This document shows, one piece after another, positions 41,690 to 52,200 of a stretch of DNA of 64,000 nt. Under the pieces are notes generated by a model that saw nothing but the letters and a program-made list of their open reading frames with translations, was not told the DNA's origin and made no database searches. Position 1 is the first letter of the stretch, and every line of letters starts with the position of its first letter. The stretch is from Osedax fenrisi (lineage: Eukaryota > Annelida > Polychaeta > Sabellida > Siboglinidae), in NCBI GenBank assembly GCA_964019155.1, contig OZ025239.1, positions 104,528,798 through 104,592,797 on the forward strand, in the 5' to 3' direction. A program made the translations under genes and the position numbers.

Positions 41690-43239
41690 GATTTAGATGG
41701 GATATACTAGAACCCGGTTTTATACGGTTTGGATCCGGTTTGAATATAAAAATTGATAAATAACATGTTTATTGTTGATTATAACTACTAATATCACTTA
41801 TACATATTAATATGTATATATTAAATATTATAATAGAGTTTAAGGTGAAAATAATCAGTTTCCAGCATATTATACACATTAATCATATTATTTTCTACCC
41901 GGTTTGAATAATTTAAATGACAGCTGATATTCAAATATATTGATAAATAACATGTTTATTGTTGATTATAACTAATATTGTCACTTATGCATATTAATAT
42001 GTATATATTAAATATTATAATAGAGTTTAAGGTGAAAATAATCAGTGTCCAGCATATTATACACATTAATCATATTATTTTCTACCCGGTTTGAATAATT
42101 TAAATGACAGCTGATATTCAAATATATTGATAAATAGCATGTTTATTGTTGATTATAACTACTAATATCACTTATACATATGAATATGTATATATTAAAT
42201 ATTATAATATAGTTTATTATAATTATTATTATCAATATATTGAACATGCTATTTATAAATATATTTGAATATCAGCTGTCATTTAAATTATTCAAACCGG
42301 GTAGAACATAATATGATTGTTGTGTATAATATGCTGGAAACTGATTATTTTCACCTTAAACTCTATTATAATATTTAATATATACATATTAATATGTATA
42401 AGTGATATTAGTAGTTATAATCAACAATAAACATGTTATTTAGCAATATATTTGAATATCAGCTGTCATTTAAATCCAAGGGGTGCAGCTCTACGTGTTT
42501 TGCGTACGCAAATCAAAATCTTTGTTTATAAACAAAAAATGTAAACAAACCCTATTGATGGTTAACTTTAACTTTTCAGTTTATTTTTAATTTATTCACA
42601 TTAAATTCACTATTTATCATATTATTGTAGACTTATTATATATAATTTATATACGTATACATTATATAATTACTTATTTATTTGTATATAGCATACATAT
42701 ATTTAATAAGTTCGATTAGTACTATAATATGGAAGAAACTCAAAAAAAATAACATAAATACGATTTAAATTTATTTACATTAAATTCACTATTTATCATA
42801 TTATTGTAACCTCATTATATTTAATTTATATACTTATAAATTATGTAAGTCATTATTTATTTGTATATATTATATATATATTTAATAAGTTTGATTAGTA
42901 CTATAATATGGAATAAACTCGAAAAAAATTAGAATTTATACGATCGGAGTGACAGATTATTAAGCTAAATATAGTGCGGCGGGCGTTTGCTCGCGGCGCC
43001 CGCGCAAGCCATTTGAATTAGTGAACACACATGTATTAATAGATAAGGGAGTAGCTAATTGCGTATCCTAAATTATTATTATATAATACTCATGAATCGA
43101 TTTTATATGATACATTGAATGTCATATGCCAATGTATATACAGTGTATGATACACTCTAAATGCATAACTCTATGTAGAGATATAGGTACACTTATTAAC
43201 TGTTTTAGTGTTTGTATATTATATATGTGTGTATATATG

Positions 43240-44175
43240 TCTACAGCTGTATGGATGTATGTAGGTGGGTTGGTGGGTATGTAGGCAGGTGTGTATGTAG
43301 GTAGGTAGGTATATGTAGGTGGATATATCTATAGATATGTAGGCAGGTTATAGGTGGGGAGGTAGGGAGTCAAGTATGTAGGACCTACATATATATACAT
43401 TGTATATGAGTGGGAAAGTAGGTAGGTTGTAGGGTAGGTAGATAGTTTGGTATTCAGGCAGGTATGTATGTAGGTAGGCCAATAGATGGGTAGGTGGGTG
43501 GGTAGATAGGGGGTAGGTATGTGGGTGATATATATGCAAGTAGGTTGGTGGGTATTCATGAAGGTAGATAGGTATATTGATGGGTTAGTTGTGTGGGTGG
43601 ATAGGTAGATATGTGAGTAGGTGTATAGATAGTTATGTGGGTGGTGTGGTAGGATATGAATATAAGCTAGGTATATAAGTAGGTGGGTGGGTAGGTAGTC
43701 AGGAATATAGTAAGGTATATGGGTGGGTACTACCTACTAGGTAGGTAGATAGGTAGGTAGTCAGGAAGGTGGGTGGGTATTAAAAATGGTGGGTGGATGG
43801 TAGGGTATGTATATAGGCAAGTAGGTGGGTAGATAGGTAGTCAGGAAGGTAGGTATATGGATGGGTGGGTAGGTAAAATAGTAGGTAAGCGGGCGGTAGG
43901 GTATGTTAATAGTCAGTAGGTGGGTGGGTAGGTATACCTGACTATAGTCAGGTAGATATATTGATGGATGGGTATACCCTACTATATTTAGGTGGGTGGA
44001 TGGATAGGTAGATATGTGAGTAGGTAGATAGATAGGTAGGTGGTTGGTAGGGTAGGGTATGTATATAGGCAAGTAGGTAGGTGTATACTATATAGGTGGG
44101 TAAGTAGATACGCATGTAGATATTTAGTATAGGTAGCTATTTAGTTGGGTGGGTGGATATGCAGGTAAGTAGGTA
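43240..44175. repeat. Degenerate GGTA/GGTG minisatellite inside the Mutator-like element
   Basis: About 930 bp of GTAGGTGG, GGTAGGTA and GGTGGGTA words with no fixed period and a strong G-over-C bias on the plus strand. It creates spurious Pro/Thr/Tyr-rich open frames on the minus strand. Confidence 0.9.
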
Positions 44176-44226
44176 GGATATCTTCGATGGAATTTATTTC
44201 GCTCTACTGTGCTCTTTCATTAGACT

Positions 44227-44574
44227 TTGTTTGTAGAAATAAAGGGGAGAAACTGTATATTAGATGATGGGAAGTTTTTACTAACAATAAATTCATTTAA
44301 AATTCAGCTATTGCATACAATCCCAATTACTAGGGCTAATAATATATTAATTTCATATCATAATTTACCTATACTTATATCTACTTACATCTTCTACTTT
44401 TGTGTTAGTTTTATTGTTATTACGCTTGATGTCAATATGGTTAATTATATTCCTTCCGATTTATTTTATAATAATATATGTAAATTGTTGAAATGTATTC
44501 GTATAAATATTATGAATATATTGTATGATAAAATTATAATTTTTGTAAAATTCTATCTGAAAATAATATATTAG
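44227..44574 (+). CDS. Hypothetical 115-residue frame inside the Mutator-like element
   Basis: An open frame with a TTG start (no ATG at its first codon), rich in Ile, Asn and Tyr, as expected from A/T-rich DNA. I recognise no domain. It may be a relic of captured or transposase sequence, or chance. Confidence 0.15.
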   Translation: MFVEIKGRNCILDDGKFLLTINSFKIQLLHTIPITRANNILISYHNLPILISTYIFYFCVSFIVITLDVNMVNYIPSDLFYNNICKLLKCIRINIMNILYDKIIIFVKFYLKIIY

Positions 44575-45342
44575 TTGTATATTTTAATGAATGTAATGAG
44601 TGTAGTGTATTATACTATACAGTGTATAGTATACACTGTGTATATAGTATTTCTGATTATGGTATACATTTATTATTTATGAATTAAATTAAATAATTTC
44701 TAAAAAAAAGATAATGTTGAATTTACATAAATATGGAAGGACAACGGATAAGAAAATACTTGAAAATTTGTCATATATAGTAATTTAATAATCAAATTTA
44801 TAAATCTAATATTTATAATTATTATATATACATCATAAAATATATGTTATATTACTATAGAATATATTATCTAATGTTATCTAATGACATTTCTTTTATA
44901 TTTTAATTTATATCTCATAAATAATATAAAAATAGATTAATAAATGCTATATGAAATTATATATGAACAAATTATGATATTATATATATGTGTGAGTGTG
45001 TGTTGTGTGTGTGTATGTGTGTGTTTGTGTATTTGTATGCATTATTATGAGGAACCAGAAAATAGTTTTACAAAATATACATTTATTAAACAATATTCAT
45101 TATAATATCACTATGTATTATTAAAAATATTTAGATAAAGTAAGATATATATATATAATATATTATATATATTATATATATATTATTATATTATTAATTA
45201 TTAATTTATTAATATTATATATGTTAAATTTAGTATAAACATAGATTATATATATATATTGAATAAATAAATAAAAAATGCATATATAACATTTAAATTA
45301 TGTTTATATATATATATATGTATAATACAAATGTAATTTATA

Positions 45343-45379
<37 letters not shown>

Positions 45380-45821
45380 ATCTATATTTAAATAATGTAT
45401 AATAAACAAATAATAATAGTATAATTCAATCCAATATATAAATATTTATTATAAATATGTAAATTGAATAATTCACCATCAATAGAATAATTTGTTATTA
45501 TATGGGTCATTATCAGTAAAAATGTAAACACAAAATCCGTATGCACAGTAGATAGGGAGCTGCACCATTTGGATTTAAATTATTAAAACCGGGTAGAAAA
45601 TTATTTTTTCAAATTGAAAATATTAAATAATATGATTAATGTGTATATTATGATGGACACTGATTATTTTCACCTTAAACTCTATTATAATATTTAATAT
45701 ATACATATTAATATGTATAAGTGATATTAGTAGTTATAATCAACAATAAACATGTTATTTATCAATTTTTATATTCAAACCGGATAAAACCGGATCCAAA
45801 CCGTATAAAACCAGGTTCTAG

Positions 45822-45867
45822 CAAGACCTCCTATAACCTAGGTTATAGGAGGTTATAGGAGGTCTTG
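45822..45867. mobile_element. Micro-palindrome insertion 1 (46 bp)
   Basis: An insert starting CAAGACCTCC and ending GGAGGTCTTG, flanked by GTTCTAG at 45815-45821 and 45868-45874. It interrupts the right inverted repeat of the Mutator-like element; the left repeat (ACTAGAACC at 41706-41714) shows the uninterrupted site with a single copy. That comparison proves insertion with a 7-bp duplication. Confidence 0.88.
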
Positions 45868-46036
45868 GTTCTAGTATATCCCGATTTAGATATAATAAAT
45901 ATATATTTATTAAAACAAAAATATATAATATTTGATAAAACAGAAGAAAAAAATATGTAATATAATATTAAAGATGTTATCTTCGGGAGGGGGGATTCCA
46001 AGATAATAACGTATACAATAATGTATTCAGTTGTAT

Positions 46037-46074
46037 CGATACCTCCTACAACCTCGAGGTTATATGAGGTATTG
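46037..46074. mobile_element. Micro-palindrome insertion 2 (38 bp)
   Basis: An imperfect palindrome from CGATACCTCC to GAGGTATTG, centred on CCTCGAGG and flanked by GTTGTAT at 46030-46036 and 46075-46081. Same arm sequence as insertion 1 but a different target. Confidence 0.85.
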
Positions 46075-46201
46075 GTTGTATGGCCTTCAGTCGAGATCAG
46101 AGGGACGAGTTGACTACAAGATGACTTACTTAAGGTAACGACTCCAACTACAGGAACGCATACTAGAATGTAGATGGTTAGTGTGTAGATGATGGTATGA
46201 T

Positions 46202-46265
46202 CAATACCTCCTATAGCCTCGAGGTTGTAGGAGGTATCGTTACAACGAGGTTATAGAAGGTATTG
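46202..46265. mobile_element. Micro-palindrome insertion 3 (64 bp)
   Basis: Starts CAATACCTCC and ends GAAGGTATTG, flanked by GTATGAT at 46195-46201 and 46266-46272. It consists of a 38-bp palindrome like insertion 2 followed by a 26-bp partial second arm. Confidence 0.85.
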
Positions 46266-46884
46266 GTATGATACACTGCAGTGTACCGAATGTGCACTAT
46301 ATATATGTGTATATATACAATAACTTAATGTGCAATAAGTTTAATTTGATGAGCTCATCCATGAACTTTGATTTGAACGGATAGCTGATACTAGAATGAA
46401 CCCTTTGAATTTGAACAGTAATACGTGAACGCGGTGAACTTGAACTACCATATAAGGTTATATTACGTGATTTACTTATTATAACACATTTATGTGAGTG
46501 ATATTTTATTCCAAGTCTATACTAAATACGGTGCTTGATAATGTATATCTTATAACTTTAATCTATTCATTATACGAAATAAGAAAGTGTACTTAATATT
46601 ATTAGAAAGTATACTTAAGGTATACCTAAGTAGATTATGACTTCAACTTTAGTACACTTATTTATTTGTGTAGGTCACAATATCGTAATAATCTACTTAT
46701 ATATTCTAAAACTAAATTACATGATTAGATCTATCATTAATATGTGCGATACACTTATTAATTCATCAATACGATTGATACATACTATAAAGGGGGTGAC
46801 CAAATAAGTATTACTATTTATAATTACTAATAAATTGAGAATATTACGTTATTTTATCTCTAGATGACATGATTTAATTATAAT

Positions 46885-46921
<37 letters not shown>

Positions 46922-47556
46922 GCCTAACATAATGATTATGATAAATTAATCATTATAACTTACTATTAAAGTGAACTTCTCAAAAAATAAACAATGAACT
47001 ACTATAGCTTACATTACTTAAATATTCTTAAAGATAACATAGTAATCTAATGTGATCAACAACTTGTTGACAACAAGTAAATATATCAGTTGGGATGTTC
47101 CTTATTTCACCAATTCATTGATCATATGGTTATTTTGTCAATTGCATATTTAATTATAAGTTAGGTATGTTGACATATTTATTTTTATTTTATTCTAAAT
47201 ATTTTTTAGATTTAACTCTACGAGCGTATACAGATACAGGATTAACTTAGATTAACTCACCCTTAAATAGGGGATTAACTTTAAATATAATAATTAAAAT
47301 ATAATAAGGTATCCTATACGTATCTTTATCACATTTCTAAATATTGGAATTTTGTAATTTAACCTAATCATTAGTTATATTACGTTACCTATATTATTAC
47401 TACTTTAATCAAAAATAGACAAAAATAATACTTTATAAACTACTCTCATCATTAATTGTATCTCAAATTTGTTTTATAGAGAGCTATTCTAATCAGAATT
47501 AATATTCATTTAAGAATACTTATTTAACATGTATTTATTAAATATGATAGTATCAA

Positions 47557-47596
47557 CCATAGATTTATAGTTTACATGTAAACTATAAATCTATGG
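47557..47596. mobile_element. 40-bp perfect palindrome flanked by direct repeats
   Basis: CCATAGATTTATAGTTTACA and its exact complement form a 40-bp perfect palindrome. TATCAACC occurs at 47551-47558 and 47597-47604, overlapping the palindrome edge, so a 6-8 bp duplication is likely. Its sequence is unrelated to insertions 1-3, but size and flanks are similar. Confidence 0.7.
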
Positions 47597-49225
47597 TATC
47601 AACCTATCAATTAAATATATAATAAAGTTTTTATAATAAATACTATATTTTTAAATATCATTCCTTCTTACATTTATTATAATAATTGATAATTATCAAT
47701 ACATTACAACATTAAAATAAAACCATTAACTTAATAATATTATAATAATTAAATAGCTCCATACTAAATATTTGCTACCATATTTAAAGCAATTTTATAT
47801 TTCTATATAATTATTGGTAAATAATATTTATTATATTTAAAAAATAAATATAAAGTATTTCATTTAAAAAATAGATCATATACAATGGTAAATTATATAT
47901 AAATTCCTGCTATAATTTAAATATTTTAAATAAGAATGTATGTTCATTATTATTGATAATAATTATAAAAATATTTAGTAAATATTTGATCATTAATTTA
48001 TGATTACATTGGTATTAATTTATCATACAATTTATGATAAATGTTATGGCATAACATTGTTATGCTCTAAAACGGCGCATAATTTACATCGATGGGCGGC
48101 TCTTATATATTAGTAGGACCGCTCAACTTGAACTATTACATATATCGGCGGCCTGCTTCTCCTGTATCAAATAGATAGATTTATATATAGATATATATAT
48201 AGTTTATTTGAATAGTTTAATTTAATTTAATTATTTTTTCGTTTAGTATTCGTTTTATTTATTATCTAAATCATTTAGTAAATGTCTTTAAAATAAGACC
48301 TTGGTCTTTTCAGGTTGTTGCCAGGAAAATAATAAATATTTAAAATAAAATAAGTCGTTTTACAATATATCTATACTATAGATCTGTTAGTTGTATATGG
48401 GATACGAATACAGAGATTCATACTGAGTATGATACGATAAATTACTATAGTTTATTCCGATACTATTTTGATATTACTAATGATTCATTAGTCTCCTCTA
48501 TAGTTCAACTATGCATAATATTGTTTAAATATGTTTGCATTAGACAAGATACAGTAATAATTCGTTTACTAAATATATATATATATTAAATATATACGTA
48601 GTAAATGAATTATTAAAATAAAATATTTTATTTAGATTCATAGTTATTATATATATATGTGTATATAAATGTATACAACATATATTAATACAAATTCAAT
48701 TCCGCTGATGAACACTAACTGAATAACACTTAATGTTGTTCGATGATTATTCTATCTAGAAGTATGACTAAACGTGGATGATTATTCACGTGCATCGATA
48801 ACTCCCACTTTTAGTAAATAAGTTTGCGATTTACTCGAAAAAGTGAAAAAAAACCACTACCATACACTTACTCGTTGATTTAATGTTTCTTCCAATGATT
48901 TATAGTCATTATTAATAACACATTGCTAGTCTACTTTTCAACTTAATTTTTTATCTACATACGTATTAGAACATAATTCGTTGATATTTTCACACGATGA
49001 AATAGTATCACCTTAACACCTAATTAATCATAAATTTAATGCTATCTGTTTACTGGATAGAATATTCACATTTGCATATTTTCTAACTATCATTAAACGT
49101 TTAATCTTCAGTTATACACCAATTATCAAATTATTTTCAAAAGTATAACAGGATCGTTGCTAATATATAAACATATTGTATAATAGTTTATCGTTGACAC
49201 AATAGTTCAATGATTATAAAGACTA

Positions 49226-52200
49226 ATGGTAGGGCAACGCATGCTGCTGTTCTCTCGAAACAGCCGCATTCGCTAATATCTATGTTCGTAAAAGCGGGAT
49301 TATTTGCAAGCGTGCCCTCAGCTTCACTCAGATATCAAACCTTACAACAGGGAGAGAGAAAGGGTCAAAATAAATACTATCCTCCGGATTTCAATCCTCA
49401 AAAGCACAAGTCTTTGGACGCCTATCATGGCACTCACCCGCTCAGAGAAAGAGCCAAGAAGATCCACCTGGGAATCCTGGAGATCAGGTGAGTTATCAGC
49501 AGTTATAACGATGAAGTATGTATGTAGTGTAGAATAGTATGTAGTATAGATGTAAAGGGGGTATTGTTTACCTTATGTTACTTCTAGTTTACCTGTATAC
49601 TTTTAAATTTATGTTTACCTGTAAACTTTTAAATGTATGTTCACCTGTATATTTTTTAATTTATCTTTACTTATTTGTATTTGAATAATCTACATATTTT
49701 AGATATTATCTCCTACATATTTACGAGCATAGGTAGTGGTAATAATATACAAACGGCTATCTATGTTAGCTGTGCGAGTAGTCCTCAATTATTAAAGTTT
49801 AGCGTCACCAGTTTAACTCATTATTAGTGTCAATCTTATTGGAAAAATGTGTTATATGTGTTAATAATAATAACTCAATACACACACACACTATAATACA
49901 ACTATTGTATTAATATCATTAATCTTAGCTCGTGTGTATAAACAGATATGTGATAATTATACAGGTTTGAGATGCCGTATAACATTTGGTGCGGAGGATG
50001 CGGTATACATATAGGTTAGTGCCCTTCATCGCTAACTCACCCCTTCATCAGCTAACTCACCCCTTCATCAGCTAACTCACCCCTTCATCAGCTAACTAAC
50101 CCCTTCATCAGCTAACTAACCCCTTAATCAGCTAACTCACCCCTTCATCAGCTAACTCACCCCTTCATCAGCTAACTCACCCCTTCATCAGCTAACTCAC
50201 CCCTTCATCAGCTAACTCACCCCTTCATCAGCTAACTCACCACTTCATCAGCTAACTAACCCCTTCATCAGCTAACTCACCCCTTCATCAGCTAACTAAC
50301 CCCTTAATCAGCTAACTCACCCCTTCATCAGCTAACTCACCCCTTCATCAGCTAACTCACCCCTTCATCAGCTAACTCACCCCTTCATCAGCTAACTAAC
50401 CCCTTCATCAGCTAACTCACCCCTTCATCAGCTAACTAACCCCTTCATCAGCTAAATAACCCCTTCATCAGCTAACTCACCCCTTCACCAGCTAACTAAC
50501 CCCTCCACCAGCTAACTCACCCCTTCAACCACCACCCTCTATTAGACCGCCACCCTCTATTAGACCGCCACCCTCTATTAAACCGCCACCCTCTATTAGA
50601 CCACCACCACCCTCTATTAGACCGCCACCCTCTATTAGACCACCACCCTCTATTAGACCACCACCCTCTATTAGACCGCCACCCTCTATTAGACCACCAC
50701 CACTCTCTATTAGACCGCCACCCTCTATTAGACCGCCACCCTCTATTAGACCACCACCCTCTATTAGACCGCCACCCTCTATTAGACCACCACCCTCTAT
50801 TAGACCACCACCCTCTATTAGACCGCCACCCTCTATTAGACCGCCACCCTCTATTAGACCGCCACCCTCTATTAGACTGCCACCCTCTATTAGACCACCA
50901 CCCTCTATTAGACCACCACCACTCTCTATTAGACCGCCACCCTCTATTAGACCGCCACCCTCTATTAGACCACCACCCTCTATTAGACCGCCACCCTCTA
51001 TTAGACCACCACCACTCTCTATTAGACCACCACCCTCTATTAGACCGCCACCCTCTATTAGACCACCACCCTCTATTAGACCACCACCCTCTATTAGACC
51101 ACCACCCTCTATTAGACCTCCACCCTCTATTAGACCACCACCCTCTATTAGACCGCCACCCTCTATTAGACCACCACCACCCTCTATTAGACCACCACCC
51201 TCTATTAGACCGCCACCCTCTATTAGACCACCACCCTCTATTAGACCACCACCCTCTATTAGACCGCCACCCTCTATTAGACCGCCACCCTCTATTAGAC
51301 CACCACCACTCTATTAGACCGCCACCCTCTATTAGACCGTCACCCTCTATTAGACCACCACCCTCTATTAGACCACCACCCTCTATTAGACCGCCACCCT
51401 ATATTAGACCACCACCACTCTCTATTAGACCTCCACCACTCTCTATTAGACCTCCACCCTCTATTAGACCGCCACCCTCTATTAGACCGCCACCCTCTAT
51501 TAGACCACCACCCTCTATTAGACCGCCATCTCCCTGCTATCACTTACACCATCCCTAACCCCTACCCCTCTCTATTATCAACACCAATAACCCTCATGCA
51601 TCTCTATCGCCCTGCCCCACCCTAACTCCTGCCCCCTCTATCGCCCTGCCCTACCCTAACACCTCGACCAATCAGCTATGGGCGTTCGCTACAATGCTGA
51701 GAAGAGCAAGATAGGCAAGTACTACACGACACCCGTATACCAGTTCCGCATGCGCTGCCACCTATGTCCCAACTACATCGTCATCAAAACGGAGCCCGCG
51801 GTTAGTGTTGGGGTGAACTGTTAGGGTTAACTGTTGGGGTTAACTGTTAGGGTTAACTGTTGGGGTTAACTGTTAGGGTTAACTGTTGGGGTTAACTGTT
51901 GGGGTTAACTGTTGGGGTGATCTACCACTGTTGGGGGTTAACTGTTGGGGTTAATACTACGGTGTATTGGTGTTATAGTGTACAGAATATTATTTTATGT
52001 ATATGTATGGTTTCGAAGAACATTACAGCCATATACGGTTATAAGTGTAAACATTCATCTAAGTTCCTAGCTGGGGTGAAAGGACTCCACCGAAATAACA
52101 ATAACAACATACATATACGTACATATCATGTGAATGAAACATTTCATTATTTTGTACATATACCTACTATTGAACACATTAATCGTGTGTCACTTATTTC

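Larger units (their letters stand above)
41699..45882. mobile_element. 4.2-kb Mutator-like (foldback) element with long inverted repeats
   Basis: The element begins GGGATATACTAGAACC and ends with its complement, flanked by a perfect 9-bp duplication GATTTAGAT (41690-41698 and 45883-45891). The inverted repeats extend several hundred bases; the left one is expanded by three direct copies of a roughly 187-bp unit (from 41752, 41939 and 42127) plus an inverted partial copy (about 42230-42480). Long inverted repeats with 9-bp duplications are typical of Mutator-like elements. The interior holds two copies of a TTCGATTAGTACTATAATATGG-type segment near 42710 and 42890, a GC-rich hairpin at 42970-43005 and a GGTA minisatellite. 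No transposase is recognisable, so it is non-autonomous. Confidence 0.85.
45892..49225. other. Intergenic between the Mutator-like element and YJU2B
   Basis: Apart from the micro-palindromes, A/T-rich. 46082-46160 and 46340-46445 are less A/T-rich and could hide a short exon, but I find no supported reading frame. A TA repeat lies at 46889-46918. Confidence 0.5.

Noticed and set aside
43329..44072. Thr/Pro/Tyr/Leu-rich minus-strand frames
   Set aside because: Translation of the GGTA minisatellite.
50024..51533. CRISPR array
   Set aside because: Repeats follow each other without unique spacers, and the context is an intron of a eukaryotic gene.
51801..51955. Interstitial telomere repeat (TTAGGG)
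   Set aside because: TTAGGG words occur only as part of a 13-bp unit that alternates with TTGGGG and grows out of the splice donor.
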